64,000 bases of DNA from Actinoallomurus spadix (GCF_024055725.1 NZ_JAMXMX010000003.1:124001-188000); one strand, 5' to 3'. Numbered from the stretch's first letter, positions 50,474 to 61,069 are shown. Notes: a model not told the origin generated them from the letters alone. Program-made: numbers and translations.

Positions 50474-50959
50474 TCAACAGTGACGGCCGAGTCGAGGCGA
50501 GCGCCGGGCGGCCTCGCTGCCCGCGGTTCCCGTTGGGCGGGGACTCCTCGGCGGGCCGTCCGCAACCCGGCTGCGCGGGGAATGTTCGGGAGGGGCGTGG
50601 CACTCACGCGGACCGCGGGCCTCAGGGACTGGGGCGCGCGCCGGTCGGGTCGGTGACGGACGTGAGGGCGCAGAAGCTCCGGAGGGGCGGCGCTTCGGCA
50701 CGGAGCTCGGGCCAGGCCGCCCCCGGCAGTCGTGGCCGGTCGGCTCGTGGCGTTCTGTGCCGTCTACCGAGGCGAGGGGAATTCTCGCCTCGGTAGACGG
50801 CGCTGAGGGCGAGGCGGCACCGAAGGTGTCGTTCTGCTCCGGCATCGGAATCCCGTCCCCGGCCTTGGCACACTGCGGCCGGTCGGCCAGCCATGACTTG
50901 AACAGGTACAACTTCGCTTCGATCAGCGTCGGCCAGTGGGAGGCGTAGGCGAGGAACAC
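50474..50959 (-). CDS. Doubtful ORF whose first third looks coding
   Basis: The first ~50 codons from GTG 50959 (LAYASHWPTLIEAKLYLFKSWLADRPQCAKAGDGIPMPEQ) have G/C-ending codons and protein-like composition. After the strong hairpin at 50759-50801 the frame becomes Arg/Pro/Ser-rich and looks non-coding. A short protein that once stopped before the hairpin may have lost its stop. No ribosome binding site is seen. The flanks 50243-50473 and 50960-51010 hold no other gene I can support. Confidence 0.3.
   Translation of the reverse strand: MFLAYASHWPTLIEAKLYLFKSWLADRPQCAKAGDGIPMPEQNDTFGAASPSAPSTEARIPLASVDGTERHEPTGHDCRGRPGPSSVPKRRPSGASAPSRPSPTRPARAPVPEARGPRECHAPPEHSPRSRVADGPPRSPRPTGTAGSEAARRSPRLGRHC
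50759..50801. terminator. Perfect 18-bp hairpin
   Basis: GCCGTCTACCGAGGCGAG (50759-50776) and CTCGCCTCGGTAGACGGC (50784-50801) with loop GGGAATT. It is the strongest intergenic stem in the window and could terminate both strands. Confidence 0.75.
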
Positions 50960-51013
50960 AGACTGCAGGACTAGGCAGTCACCGACAGATGCCGATGCCC
51001 AGAACGATGATTT

Positions 51014-51054
51014 TAGGCATAGATGCCGTACCAGAAACAGCTAATCTAGGCATA
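51014..51054 (+). promoter_or_regulatory. Repeated TAGGCATA elements upstream of a secreted protein
   Basis: TAGGCATA at 51014-51021 and 51047-51054 (33 bp apart, about three helical turns). The first is part of an inverted repeat GGCAT-AG-ATGCC. TAGGCAG occurs at 50972 too. The region is richer in A and T than its neighbours. Confidence 0.45.
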
Positions 51055-51134
51055 CCACTGCCATTGCCCATATGCAAGGATGTATCAGCCGTTATCAACC
51101 GATTCAGGTTGACGGTCGTATCGAAGGGACGAAG

Positions 51135-51455
51135 ATGGGCCTCAAGGCAAGGACGAAGGCTGTGCTAGGTCTCACCGTGGCGGGCGTCGCCGCGTCGGTG
51201 CTGATCCCCGCGACGGCACAGGCGTCGGACCAAAACCAAACTATTTGCAACCATAGCGACGTCTCTCAAATGTACATTTTCCAGCCGTGGGATGGGTATC
51301 AGGGCATCGGCTCGCCCGTCATCGGCCCGAATGAGTGCTGGACCGCCTGGGTGCGCGACCTCCCTCGGCCGGTAGATCTCTATAAGCAGATCAACGGGCA
51401 GATGCAGTTCTATGGCACCACGGAAGCCGGTGGTGTGGAATTCGGTGTAGTCTGA
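51135..51455 (+). CDS. Small secreted protein of unknown function
   Basis: 106 residues. Sec signal MGLKARTKAVLGLTVAGVAA... with likely cleavage after ATAQA; the mature part of ~75 residues has two Cys (TICNHS, NECWTAW) that probably form a disulphide, and aromatic residues. Codon third positions are clearly less G/C-rich than in neighbouring genes, suggesting recent acquisition. ATG 51135 follows AAGGGA. No family recognised. Confidence 0.65.
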   Translation: MGLKARTKAVLGLTVAGVAASVLIPATAQASDQNQTICNHSDVSQMYIFQPWDGYQGIGSPVIGPNECWTAWVRDLPRPVDLYKQINGQMQFYGTTEAGGVEFGVV

Positions 51456-51517
51456 GCCTTGTAGGCGCATAACGCTGGAACGTCTTTCGCGTGTCGAGCC
51501 GTCTGTGCCGCGTGGCC

Positions 51518-52404
51518 CTATGGTGCGGTGGCCGGGGTCGCCGGGGCGTCGCTTCCCCGTGAGGAGCGCAGGCGGTCGGCACGGGATTCGAGGTAGCGCT
51601 GTTCGGCGAGGCCGGCGGCGGCTCGCCGATAATCCCCGTTATGCCCCCGGCCGTGTCACCGGTCCTCTCCAGCAGGTGCGCCCGGACGGACAGCAGCCGG
51701 TGGTGGCCGGCGATCCGTTCGTCAGCGTTCAACGTGAACAGCAGGGTCGGCCCGGCGTGGGGGCCCTCGGTCTCGGCGAGCGCGATCGCCCGGTTGAGGG
51801 TGACCATCGGTTCGAGGCGATCCGCTCCAGGATCAGGTAGAGGGCGTGCACCTGCGCCCATCGGTCTCCTCTGCGGTGGCCGCGTCGGCGTGCGTGGCGG
51901 CGATGGCGGCCTGCAGCCGGTACGGCCCCAGCGCCGGGCCGGCCAGCGACGCACGTACCGAACGAGCCACCGGCGGTCTTGATGCGCTGCTTGGCCCGGC
52001 TGATCCGGACCGCCGTCGTGCCCTCCGGCACCAGGAACGCGCGGGCGATCTCGGCGGTGGTCAGGCCGCCGACCGCCCGCAGGGTCAGGGCGGTCTGAGA
52101 GGCCGCGGTCAGCGTCGGATCGCAGCAGAGGAACAGCAGGACGAGTGTGTCGTCGGTGCCCGGTACGTCTTCGGGCACCGCCTCGGTGGCCGTCGCCGGC
52201 TTCCGCTCGCGGCGCGCGTGATCGCTGCGGTTCTGGTGATGAGCCGCCGGGATACCTCGACGCCCAGACCCTTGATCGCGGCGGCGTCGTCGCGGCGGTC
52301 GTCTTCGCCGGGTCGGCCGTGCTGATCCTGAACCATGCGCCCGGCCACCGGACCGCCCCGGCGGCGCTCCCCGAGTACGAGGCGACGCGGGCATGAACGC
52401 GCAT
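51518..52404 (-). pseudogene. ECF sigma factor remnant (DUF6596/ECF42 type)
   Basis: Pieces in different minus-strand frames read, in order, DTLVLLFLCCDPTLTAASQTALTLRAVGGLTTAEIARAF, LVPEGTTAVRISRAKQRIK, VHALYLILERIASN, VTLNRAIALAETEGPHAGPTLLFTLN and LAEQRYLESRADRLRSS, ending at TAG 51520-51518. These match the sigma-4 region and C-terminal extension of ECF42 factors. Several frameshifts separate them, the DUF6596 middle is shortened, and the sigma-2 region is absent because gltD begins 40 bases upstream. Non-functional. Confidence 0.8.
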
Positions 52405-52444
52405 GGGGCACGCCCGGGAACGGGCGTGCCCCTGAGGCGGTCGG

Positions 52445-53908
52445 TCAGACGAGCGGGCGGGCGGTCGGCGGGATCGGGGCCGGGAGGGCCGAGTGGCCCG
52501 TCAGCCACTTGTCCACCGCCGCGGCCGCGGAGCGGCCCTCGGCGATGGCCCAGACGATCAGCGACTGGCCGCGGCCCATGTCACCGGCGACGAACACACC
52601 GTCGACGGAGGTGGCGTACGCGGTGTCGCGGACGACGTTGCCGCGCTGGTCCAGCTCGACGCCGAGCTGCTCCAGCAGACCCTCGCGCTGCGGGCCGAGG
52701 AAGCCCATCGCCAGGGTGACGAGCTCGGCCGGAATCTCCCGCTCGGTGCCCTCGATGGGCGCGAAGCCGGTCTCCGGGCCGCGTACGTCGACGAGGCGCA
52801 GGGCCCGGACGCGGCCGTTCTCGTCGCCGAGGAACTCCAGCGTGTTGACGGCGTACGCGCGCTCACCGCCGAGGTCGACCAGCTCCTCGTGGGCCGACTC
52901 GACCTTGAAGAGCATCGGGTACGTCGGCCACGGCTGGCTGCCGGGCCGGGTCTCCGGCGGACGCGGCATGATCTCCAGCTGGGTGATCGACGCCGCGCCC
53001 TGGCGGACGGCGGTGCCGATGCAGTCCGCACCGGTGTCGCCGCCGCCGATGACCACGACGTGCTTGCCCTTGGCGGAGATCGGCGAGTCGGCGATGTCAC
53101 CCTCCTGGACCTTGTTGGCCAGGGGGAGGTACTCCATCGCCTGGTGGATGCCGTCGAGCTCGCGGCCGGGCACCTTCAGGTCGCGCCAGGCGGTGGCGCC
53201 GCCGGCGAGGACGACGGCGTCGTACGAGGCGCGCAGTTCCTCGGCGGTGACGTCCGCGCCGATGTTCACCGAGCAGCGGAACTCGGTGCCCTCGGCGCGC
53301 ATCTGGGCCAGGCGGCGGTCCAGGTGCGCCTTCTCCATCTTGAACTCGGGGATGCCATAGCGCAGCAGCCCGCCGGGGCGGTCGGCCCGCTCGTACACGA
53401 CGACGTCGTGGCCGGCGCGGGTGAGCTGCTGGGCGGCGGCGAGGCCGGCGGGGCCGGAGCCGACGACCGCGACCTTCTTGCCGGTCCGGACGGCCGGGGG
53501 CTGCGGCGTGACCCAGCCCTCGGCGAACGCCCGGTCGATGATCTCGACCTCGACCCGCTTGATGGTCACCGGGTCGGAGTTGATGCCCAGGACGCAGGCG
53601 GACTCGCACGGCGCCGGGCACAGCCGCCCGGTGAACTCCGGGAAGTTGTTCGTGGCGTGCAGCCGCTCGATGGCGTTACGCCACTCGTCCCGGTGGACGA
53701 GGTCGTTCCACTCGGGGATGAGGTTCCCCAGCGGGCAGCCGTTGTGGCAGAACGGGATCCCGCAGTCCATGCAGCGGGACGCCTGCTTCTCCAGGGCGGG
53801 CTTGGGGAAGTCCTCGTACACCTCGCGCCAGTCGCGGATCCGAACGTCGACCGGGCGACGCTTCGGGAGCTCCCGCGGATGGGTCATGAAGCCCTTCGGG
53901 TCAGCCAT
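52445..53908 (-). CDS. gltD: Glutamate synthase small (beta) subunit
   Basis: 487 residues. Transfers electrons from NADPH to the large subunit. N-terminal [4Fe-4S] motifs CMDCGIPFCHNGCPLGN and CPAPCESAC, FAD motif VAVVGSGPAGLAAAQQL (~148), NADPH motif VVVIGGGDTGADCIGTA (~280), and the C-terminal FAD contact GVFVAGDMGRGQSLIVWAI. GTG/ATG region agrees with the family start MADPKGF. It lies 10 bases after gltB on the same strand. Confidence 0.97.
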   Translation of the reverse strand: MADPKGFMTHPRELPKRRPVDVRIRDWREVYEDFPKPALEKQASRCMDCGIPFCHNGCPLGNLIPEWNDLVHRDEWRNAIERLHATNNFPEFTGRLCPAPCESACVLGINSDPVTIKRVEVEIIDRAFAEGWVTPQPPAVRTGKKVAVVGSGPAGLAAAQQLTRAGHDVVVYERADRPGGLLRYGIPEFKMEKAHLDRRLAQMRAEGTEFRCSVNIGADVTAEELRASYDAVVLAGGATAWRDLKVPGRELDGIHQAMEYLPLANKVQEGDIADSPISAKGKHVVVIGGGDTGADCIGTAVRQGAASITQLEIMPRPPETRPGSQPWPTYPMLFKVESAHEELVDLGGERAYAVNTLEFLGDENGRVRALRLVDVRGPETGFAPIEGTEREIPAELVTLAMGFLGPQREGLLEQLGVELDQRGNVVRDTAYATSVDGVFVAGDMGRGQSLIVWAIAEGRSAAAAVDKWLTGHSALPAPIPPTARPLV

Positions 53909-53918
53909 GTCTCCCCCT

Positions 53919-56900
53919 TCACCCGTTGCTGGCCATGACGGCCTGGTCGGCGTCGCGTCCTTCGGCCTCCGCGGCGGCGCGGGCGGTCAGGACCCTCTTG
54001 TAGTCGCGCGGCATGACCTTGCTGAACCGGCCGGCCGCGGTGTCCCAGTCGGCGAGCAGCGCGGCGGCCACCGTCGATCCGGTCTCGGTGTGGTGGCGTT
54101 CGACGACGTCCCGCAGGTAGGCGAGGTCGTCGGCGTCGAGCGGGTCGAGGTCGACCATCTCGGTGTTGAGGCGTTCGGCCCGCAGGTCCAGGACGTACGC
54201 GATGCCGCCGGACATGCCGGCCGCGAAGTTGCGGCCGGTCGGGCCGAGGATGACGACCCGGCCGCCGGTCATGTACTCGCAGCCGTGGTCGCCGACGCCC
54301 TCGACGACGGCGGTGGCGCCGGAGTTGCGGACGCAGAACCGCTCGCCGACGACGCCGCGGACGAACGCCTCACCGGACGTCGCGCCGTACAGCATGACGT
54401 TGCCGGCGATGATCTGCTCCTCCGCCTTGAACGGCGCGTCGGCGGGCGGGCGCACGGTGAGGCGGCCGCCGGACAGGCCCTTGCCGACGTAGTCGTTGGC
54501 GTCGCCGATGAGCCGCAGGGTGATCCCGCGCGGCACGAACGCGCCGAACGAGTTGCCCGCCGAGCCGGTGAAGGTGACGTCGATCGTGTTGTCGGGCAGG
54601 CCCTCGCCGCCCCACTTCTTGGTCACCTCGTGGCCGAGCATCGTGCCGACGGTGCGGTTGACGTTGCGGATCGGCAGCTCGAGCGTCACCTGGTCGCCGT
54701 AGGCGATGGCGCCTTCGGCGAGCTGGATCAGCGTGTTGTCCAGGGCCTTCTCCAGGCCGTGGTCCTGCGTGGTGACGCGGCGCAGCGCCGCGCCGTCGGG
54801 CAGGTCCGGCCGGTGCAGGATCGGGCGCAGGTCCAGGCCGGCGGCCTTCCAGTGGTCGACGGCCTCGGCGGTGTCGAGCAGGCCGACCTGCCCGATCGCC
54901 TCGTCCAGGGACCGGAAGCCGAGCGCGGCGAGGTACTCGCGGACCTCCTCGGCGATGAACTCGAAGAAGTTGACCACGAACTCGGGCTTGCCGCTGAACC
55001 GCTTGCGCAGCTCCGGGTTCTGCGTCGCGACGCCGACCGGGCAGGTGTCGAGGTGGCAGACGCGCATCATCACGCAGCCGGAGACGACCAGCGGCGCGGT
55101 GGCGAAGCCGTACTCCTCGGCGCCGAGCAGCGCGGCGATGACCACGTCGCGGCCGGTCTTCATCTGCCCGTCGGTCTGCACGACGATGCGGTCGCGCAGG
55201 CCGTTGAGCAGCAGCGTCTGCTGGGTCTCGGCGAGGCCGAGCTCCCAGGGCGCGCCGGCGTGCTTGATCGAGGTGAGCGGCGAGGCGCCCGTACCGCCGT
55301 CGTGCCCGGAGATGAGCACCACGTCGGCGTGCGCCTTGGACACGCCCGCCGCGACCGTGCCGACGCCGACCTCGGCGACGAGCTTGACGTGCACGCGCGC
55401 CGCGGGGTTGGCGTTCTTCAGGTCGTGGATGAGCTGGGCGAGGTCCTCGATCGAGTAGATGTCGTGGTGCGGCGGCGGGGAGATGAGCCCGACGCCGGGC
55501 GTGGAGTGCCGGGTCTTGGCGATCCACGGGTACACCTTGTGGCCGGGCAGCTGGCCGCCCTCGCCGGGCTTGGCGCCCTGCGCCATCTTGATCTGCAGGT
55601 CGTCGGCGTTGGTGAGGTACTCGGAGGTCACGCCGAACCGGCCGGAGGCCACCTGCTTGATGGCCGAGCGGCGCAGGTCGCCGTTGGCGTCGGGCGTGAA
55701 CCGCTCGGGGTCCTCGCCGCCCTCACCGGTGTTGGACTTGGCGCCGAGGCGGTTCATCGCGATGGCGAGGGTCTCGTGGGCCTCCGCGGAGATCGAGCCG
55801 TACGACATCGCGCCCGTGGAGAACCGCTTGACGATCTCCGAGACGGACTCGACCTCCTCGATCGGCACCGGCGGGCGTACGCCCTCGCGCAGCTTGAACA
55901 GACCGCGCAGGGTCATCAGCCGCGCCGCCTGGTCGTCGACGAGCCGCGTGTACTCCTTGAAGATCTCGTAGCGGCGGCTGCGGGTGGCGTGCTGCAGCTT
56001 GAAGACCGTCTCGGGGTTGAACAGGTGCGGCTCGCCCTCGCGGCGCCACTGGTACTCCCCGCCGACCTCGAGGGTGCGGTGGGCCAGCTCGTTGCCGCCG
56101 GGCGGGAACGCCCGGCGGTGGCGCTGCGCGACCTCCTCGGCGAGGACGTCGAAGCCGACGCCGCCGAGGCGGGAGGTCGTGCCGGCGAAGCACTCGGCGA
56201 GGACCTCTTCGCCGAGGCCGACGGCCTCGAAGATCTGCGCGCCGGTGTAGGAGGCGACCGTGGACACGCCCATCTTGGACATGACCTTCAGGACGCCCTT
56301 GCCGTACGCCTTGACGAGGTTGCGGACGGCCTTGGCCGGCTCGACCTCCAGGACGCCGGTGGCGACCAGGTCCTCGACGGTCTCGATGGCGAGGTACGGG
56401 TTGACGGCGGAGGCGCCGTACCCGATGAGCAGCGCCATGTGGTGGCACTCGCGGGCGTCGGCGGCCTCGACGACCAGGCCGACCCGCGTGCGGCTCTTCT
56501 CCCGGATCAGGTGGTGGTGCACCGCGCCGGTGAGCAGCAGCGACGGGATCGGCGCCCGGTCGGCGGTCGCGCCGCGGTCGGACAGGACGAGGAGGCGGGC
56601 GCCGTCGCGGATCGCGGCCGAGACCTCGGCGCAGATCTCCTCCAGGCGGTGCCGGAGCGCCTCGCCGCCGCCGGTCACGTCGTACAGGCCGGAGACGACG
56701 TACGGCTGGAAGTCCGGCCGGTCGCCCTCGTCGTTGATGTGGATGATCTTGGCCAGTTCCTCGTTGTCGAGGATCGGCGTGGGCAGCACGAGCCGGCGGC
56801 AGGACTCCGGGCCGGGCTCGAGCAGGTTGCCCTCCGGGCCGAGCGTCGACTGCAGGCTCGTGACCAGCTCTTCGCGGATGGCGTCCAGCGGCGGGTTCGT

Positions 56901-58487
56901 GACCTGCGCGAACAGCTGCTTGAAGTAGTCGAACAGCTGCCGCGGGCGGTCCGACAGCGCGGCCAGCGGCGTGTCGGTGCCCATGGACCCGATCGGCTCG
57001 GCGCCGTTCTTCGCCATCGGCGCCAGGATGATCTTCAGTTCCTCGTTGGTGTAGCCGAAGACCTGCTGGCGCTTGACGAGGGTCTCGTGCGAGGGCAGGT
57101 CACCCTCGTGCAGCTCCTCGACGACGCGCAGCTCGCGCTCGGGCAGCTCCTCGAAGCGCACGAGACCGTCGCGGAGCCACTCGGCGTACGGGTGCTCGCG
57201 GGCGAGCTCGGCCTTGATCTCGTCGTCCTCGACGATGCGGCCCTGCGCCGTGTCGACGAGGAAGATCTTGCCGGGCTGCAGGCGGCCCTTGCGGACGACC
57301 TTGGACTGCTCGATGTCGAGTACGCCGGCCTCGCTGGCCAGCACGACGAAGCCGTCCTCGGTGACCCAGAAGCGCCCGGGGCGCAGGCCGTTGCGGTCCA
57401 GGACCGCGCCGACGACGGTGCCGTCGGTGAAGGTGACGCTGGCCGGGCCGTCCCAGGCCTCCATCAGCGTGGAGTGGAACTCGTAGAACGCCCGCCGCTC
57501 GGGGTCCATCTCGGCGTGGTTCTCCCACGCCTCGGGGATCATCATCAGCACCGAGTGCGGCAGCGACCGGCCGCCGAGGTGGAGCAGCTCCAGGCACTCG
57601 TCGAAGGAGGCCGTGTCGCTGGCCTCGATGTCGATCACCGGGAAGATCCGGGACAGGTCGCCCGGCAGCAGGTCGGACTTGAGCAGCGCCTCGCGGGCGC
57701 GCATCCAGTTCCGGTTGCCCTTGACGGTGTTGATCTCGCCGTTGTGCGCGACGAAGCGGTACGGGTGGGCCAGCTCCCACGCCGGGAACGTGTTGGTGGA
57801 GAACCGCGAGTGCACCAGCGCGATCGCGCTGTCGTAGCGCCGGTCGGACAGGTCCGGGAAGAACGGCTCCAGCTGCGGGGTGGTCAGCATCCCCTTGTAG
57901 ACGATCGTGCGGCTGGACAGGCTGGGGAAGTACACCCCGGTGTCCTGCTCCATGCGCTCGCGGGCGCAGAACACGATCCGGTCCAGCTCCAGCTCCCGCG
58001 CTCCGTCGCGGGCGCCGAGGAACAGCTGGGCGAAGTGCGGCATGACCGCGCGCGCCGTCGGCCCGGTGAACTCCGGGTCGTACGGGAGCTCGCGCCAGCC
58101 GAGGACGGTCAGGCCCTCCTCGTCGGCGATCCGCTCGATGATCGCGACGGCCTCGGCCCGCTCCGCCTCGCCGGCGGGCAGGAACGCGATGCCGGCGGCG
58201 TACGCGCCGGGCTCGGGCAGCGTGAAGCCGACGACCTCACGGAAGAGGGCGTCGGGCAGCTGGGTGAGAATGCCGGCGCCGTCGCCGTCGTCCGGCTCGG
58301 CGCCCTTGGCGCCGCGGTGATCCAGGTTACGCAGGACGGTCAAGGCCTTGACGATGATGTCGTGGCTCTTACGACCATTGAGGTCGGCGACCATGCCGAC
58401 GCCGCAGGCGTCGTGTTCACCGGCGGGGTCGTACAGACCTTGACGCTCAGGGCGTCCCCGGCCCGGAATCATGGCAGCAGGCACCAT
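53919..58487 (-). CDS. gltB: Glutamate synthase large (alpha) subunit
   Basis: 1522 residues; makes two glutamates from glutamine and 2-oxoglutarate. Class II amidotransferase domain with nucleophile Cys28 after a short propeptide ([12 protein letters not shown]), central domain, FMN-binding barrel with [20 protein letters not shown], a [3Fe-4S] cluster motif [13 protein letters not shown] preceded by another Cys, and a C-terminal beta-helix. ATG 58487 is chosen because GGGAGGG lies five bases upstream; a TTG just before it is also possible. Forms the GltBD enzyme with the next gene and feeds nitrogen assimilation. Confidence 0.97.
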   Translation of the reverse strand: MVPAAMIPGRGRPERQGLYDPAGEHDACGVGMVADLNGRKSHDIIVKALTVLRNLDHRGAKGAEPDDGDGAGILTQLPDALFREVVGFTLPEPGAYAAGIAFLPAGEAERAEAVAIIERIADEEGLTVLGWRELPYDPEFTGPTARAVMPHFAQLFLGARDGARELELDRIVFCARERMEQDTGVYFPSLSSRTIVYKGMLTTPQLEPFFPDLSDRRYDSAIALVHSRFSTNTFPAWELAHPYRFVAHNGEINTVKGNRNWMRAREALLKSDLLPGDLSRIFPVIDIEASDTASFDECLELLHLGGRSLPHSVLMMIPEAWENHAEMDPERRAFYEFHSTLMEAWDGPASVTFTDGTVVGAVLDRNGLRPGRFWVTEDGFVVLASEAGVLDIEQSKVVRKGRLQPGKIFLVDTAQGRIVEDDEIKAELAREHPYAEWLRDGLVRFEELPERELRVVEELHEGDLPSHETLVKRQQVFGYTNEELKIILAPMAKNGAEPIGSMGTDTPLAALSDRPRQLFDYFKQLFAQVTNPPLDAIREELVTSLQSTLGPEGNLLEPGPESCRRLVLPTPILDNEELAKIIHINDEGDRPDFQPYVVSGLYDVTGGGEALRHRLEEICAEVSAAIRDGARLLVLSDRGATADRAPIPSLLLTGAVHHHLIREKSRTRVGLVVEAADARECHHMALLIGYGASAVNPYLAIETVEDLVATGVLEVEPAKAVRNLVKAYGKGVLKVMSKMGVSTVASYTGAQIFEAVGLGEEVLAECFAGTTSRLGGVGFDVLAEEVAQRHRRAFPPGGNELAHRTLEVGGEYQWRREGEPHLFNPETVFKLQHATRSRRYEIFKEYTRLVDDQAARLMTLRGLFKLREGVRPPVPIEEVESVSEIVKRFSTGAMSYGSISAEAHETLAIAMNRLGAKSNTGEGGEDPERFTPDANGDLRRSAIKQVASGRFGVTSEYLTNADDLQIKMAQGAKPGEGGQLPGHKVYPWIAKTRHSTPGVGLISPPPHHDIYSIEDLAQLIHDLKNANPAARVHVKLVAEVGVGTVAAGVSKAHADVVLISGHDGGTGASPLTSIKHAGAPWELGLAETQQTLLLNGLRDRIVVQTDGQMKTGRDVVIAALLGAEEYGFATAPLVVSGCVMMRVCHLDTCPVGVATQNPELRKRFSGKPEFVVNFFEFIAEEVREYLAALGFRSLDEAIGQVGLLDTAEAVDHWKAAGLDLRPILHRPDLPDGAALRRVTTQDHGLEKALDNTLIQLAEGAIAYGDQVTLELPIRNVNRTVGTMLGHEVTKKWGGEGLPDNTIDVTFTGSAGNSFGAFVPRGITLRLIGDANDYVGKGLSGGRLTVRPPADAPFKAEEQIIAGNVMLYGATSGEAFVRGVVGERFCVRNSGATAVVEGVGDHGCEYMTGGRVVILGPTGRNFAAGMSGGIAYVLDLRAERLNTEMVDLDPLDADDLAYLRDVVERHHTETGSTVAAALLADWDTAAGRFSKVMPRDYKRVLTARAAAEAEGRDADQAVMASNG

Positions 58488-58708
58488 CAACCCTCCCGTC
58501 GTCTCGTTAGCTCCTCATCAGTGCAGTCCGGGACGACGTTGGCCCACTGCGGTGACTAGAGATTACAACACTGCCTGATTCATCCCCGACGCGGTGGGAT
58601 CGCGAAACTTGCACAATCTCCCGCATCTTGGAGCAACCGTGCCGTCCGCCGGATTGTTCCGGCCGCGCGGCCGGACGTTCGTCACCCCGGCGACCTGCGG
58701 AAACGCGA
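58488..58708 (-). promoter_or_regulatory. gltB upstream region
   Basis: About 220 bases holding the gltBD promoter. TAATCT on the minus strand (about 58561-58566) is a possible -10. No clear -35, operator palindrome or coding frame was found. The lactate oxidase-like gene ends at 58709. Confidence 0.35.
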
Positions 58709-59866
58709 TCATCCGACGCGGCGGAGCGCCTCCGGCGTGAGATCCCTCCGGGCGGGATAACCGTCGACCGCCATGATCAAATCGGCCTCGGCCAGCAGCG
58801 AGCGCAGCACGTGGACGACGCCGTCGACGCCGCCGAGGGCCAGCCCGTAGGCGTAAGGGCGGCCGACCCCCACCGCCGTGGCGCCCAGCGCCAGCGCCTT
58901 GACGACGTCGGCGCCGGTGCGCACGCCCGAGTCGAACAGGACCGGCAGCCCGCCGGCCGCGTCGAGCACACCGGGCAGGCACTCCAGGGCGGGCAGCCCG
59001 TTGTTCGCCTGCCGCCCGCCGTGGTTCGAACAGTAGATGCCGTCCACGCCGTGGTCCTTGGCACGGCGCACGTCGTCGGGATGGCAGATGCCCTTGAGCA
59101 TCAGGGGCAGGGCGGTCTGCGACCGGAGCCAGTCCAGGTCGTCCCACCGGAACGGCCCGCCGAAGATCGGCAGCGTGCGCACCGCCACCTCGACCGGATC
59201 GTCACCGGGCCCCAGTCTCCGCTGGAACACCGGGTCACCGGTGTAGTTGCGCAGGCACCCGCTGGGCACCTGGGGGTAGTTCGAGCCGCGCAGGTCCCGG
59301 GGCCGCCAGCCGGTGACCCAGGTGTCGAGGGTGACGGCGATGCCCGTGAAACCCGCCGCCTCCGCCCGGTGCACCAGGCTCGCGGCCAGATCCCGGTCCG
59401 GCGGCGTGTAGAGCTGGAAGAAACCGGGCGTGTCGCCGAGCAGCGCGGCCACGTCCTCCATCGGATCCGCCGACAGCGTCCCCGCGAAGAACGGAACACC
59501 CGTGCGGGCGGAGGCCCGCGCGCACGCGAGATCGCCGTGGCCGTCCTGGGCGCACACCCCGATCACCCCGATCGGTGCCATGAACACCGGCGAGGGCAGC
59601 TCGATCCCGAACAGCTCGATCGACAGGTCGCGTTCGGCGGGCGCGACGAGCATGCGCGGATACAGGCCCCAGCGCTCGAACGCCGCGCAGTTGGCGCGCT
59701 GGGTGTGCTCGTCGCCGGCGCCACCGGCCACGTACTCCCAGACCTTCGGCGTCATCGCGGCCGAGGCCTTCTCCTCCAGCTCCGCGAACCTGATGGGGTA
59801 CGGCGGCTGATGCCCGGTCAAGCCCCGGGCATACAGCTCGTCCTGGTATTCGGCGAATGCCGCCAC
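58709..59866 (-). CDS. Lactate 2-monooxygenase-like FMN enzyme
   Basis: 385 residues of the alpha-hydroxy-acid oxidase family. Resemblance is strongest to mycobacterial lactate 2-monooxygenase: YVAGGAGDEHTQRAN, FMAPIGVIGVCAQDGHGD, ITLDTW-type stretch VTLDTWVTGWRPRDL, the catalytic His/Arg motif CSNHGGRQANNGLPAL and LLAEADLIMAVDGY. That enzyme converts L-lactate and O2 to acetate, CO2 and water; dehydrogenase or oxidase activity on another hydroxy acid is possible. GTG 59866. Single gene. Confidence 0.9.
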   Translation of the reverse strand: MAAFAEYQDELYARGLTGHQPPYPIRFAELEEKASAAMTPKVWEYVAGGAGDEHTQRANCAAFERWGLYPRMLVAPAERDLSIELFGIELPSPVFMAPIGVIGVCAQDGHGDLACARASARTGVPFFAGTLSADPMEDVAALLGDTPGFFQLYTPPDRDLAASLVHRAEAAGFTGIAVTLDTWVTGWRPRDLRGSNYPQVPSGCLRNYTGDPVFQRRLGPGDDPVEVAVRTLPIFGGPFRWDDLDWLRSQTALPLMLKGICHPDDVRRAKDHGVDGIYCSNHGGRQANNGLPALECLPGVLDAAGGLPVLFDSGVRTGADVVKALALGATAVGVGRPYAYGLALGGVDGVVHVLRSLLAEADLIMAVDGYPARRDLTPEALRRVG

Positions 59867-59928
59867 GATGTGCGTGCTACCCCACCGTGTGACGCGCCAA
59901 CCCGAGCACGCGGCAAAGCCGCGGCAGG

Positions 59929-60996
59929 TCAGTGGGAGCCGACGTTCCGGCTGAACAGGAACGTCTTGCCCGCCCGCTCCGTGAGCCCGGCCGGCGCGAT
60001 CGTGTCGCTCTCGGACGCGCTGCCGTCCGCCGACCCCGCCCAGCCGATCACGACGAAGTGGCCGTACGCGCCGCCGGACGCGCCGGTGCTCCCCTTACCG
60101 AACCGGTCCACCGGCGAGGCACCCGACACGGGCAGGAAGAAGCCCTTGCCGGCCGCCTCCGGGTCCATGTCCTGGATCAGCGTGTTGGCGGCGTTGACGT
60201 CCCGCAGATTGAAGATCACCACCTGGCCGACCCACTTCTGGTCCGTGGAGACGTACGCCGCGCGGATCGCCTGCGTGCACCCGTAACTCTGCAGCGCCGC
60301 CTTCAGCCCCGGGCCCCACACCGTGCTCGCGCAGTCCGTGTCCAGCCGGCCGCCGCCCTGCAACTGCATCGTGATGTGCTCGATGTTGTTGGTCTGGCTC
60401 TTGGCCTCACCGTCGCCGAACACCTCGTCGACGGTCATCGGCTTGGAATCCTGCGCGGCGCTGTTCAGGTTGTTCCACAGCGACCAGGACTTGGTCGCGT
60501 TGTAGTACGAGGGCTTGTACTGGCCGCCCGCCGTGCCCGGCTGCCCGGCCGTCGGCCGCCCCGCCTCCGGCGTTCCCACGGTGGCCGGCGTGGTCTTCGA
60601 CTTGTCGTCGTCCCCGCCACTGGACGCGGCGTAGTAGGCGCCGCCCAGCACGCCGCCGACCAGGACGACCGCCGCGGCGATCACCCCGGCGACCAGGCCG
60701 CCGTTGCCCTTCTTCGGAGGCGGGCCCATCGGCGGCTGCCCCATCGGGCCCATCGGACCCATCGGCGGCTGGCCCATCCGGCCCATCGGCGGCGGTCCCT
60801 GCGGCGGCAGCATCTGCGGCGGCCCCATGGGCACGCCACCCGCCATCGTCTCCTGGTGCTGCCAACCGGGCCCGGACGGGTTGTATCCGCCCTGGGACGG
60901 GTCGTATCCGCCCTGCGGCGGCGGCGCGCCCCACCCGCCGGGCTGGCCGCCAGGGGGCTGCTCTCCGGGGCCGGTGGGCGGGTACGGGTAACTCAT
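59929..60996 (-). CDS. Proline-rich single-pass membrane protein, paralogue A
   Basis: 355 residues. A cytoplasmic ~95-residue Pro/Gly/Met/Gln-rich head (MGPPQMLPPQGPPPMGRMG...) precedes one membrane helix (GLVAGVIAAAVVLVGGVLGGAYYA, ~100-123), a Thr/Gly/Pro linker and an extracellular domain (~165-355) with two Cys in DTDCASTVWG and SYGCTQAIRAAY. The same Cys frame and TVIFNL-type strand recur in the protein at 62668-63942, so they are paralogues. ATG 60996 has GAGGAG upstream. It is divergent from the polyamine synthase gene. Function unknown. Confidence 0.8.
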   Translation of the reverse strand: MSYPYPPTGPGEQPPGGQPGGWGAPPPQGGYDPSQGGYNPSGPGWQHQETMAGGVPMGPPQMLPPQGPPPMGRMGQPPMGPMGPMGQPPMGPPPKKGNGGLVAGVIAAAVVLVGGVLGGAYYAASSGGDDDKSKTTPATVGTPEAGRPTAGQPGTAGGQYKPSYYNATKSWSLWNNLNSAAQDSKPMTVDEVFGDGEAKSQTNNIEHITMQLQGGGRLDTDCASTVWGPGLKAALQSYGCTQAIRAAYVSTDQKWVGQVVIFNLRDVNAANTLIQDMDPEAAGKGFFLPVSGASPVDRFGKGSTGASGGAYGHFVVIGWAGSADGSASESDTIAPAGLTERAGKTFLFSRNVGSH

Positions 60997-61069
60997 ATCG
61001 CGATCTCCTCTGACGACATCGCCATTTTGATGGAAGAAGCCTAAGGTCTGGTTCCCTGCTCTTTGGGCG

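Noticed and set aside
53421-58559. Very long open frame on the plus strand across gltBD (about 1700 codons)
   Set aside because: It is exactly antisense to clear gltB and gltD coding sequence; high G+C third positions leave antisense frames open.
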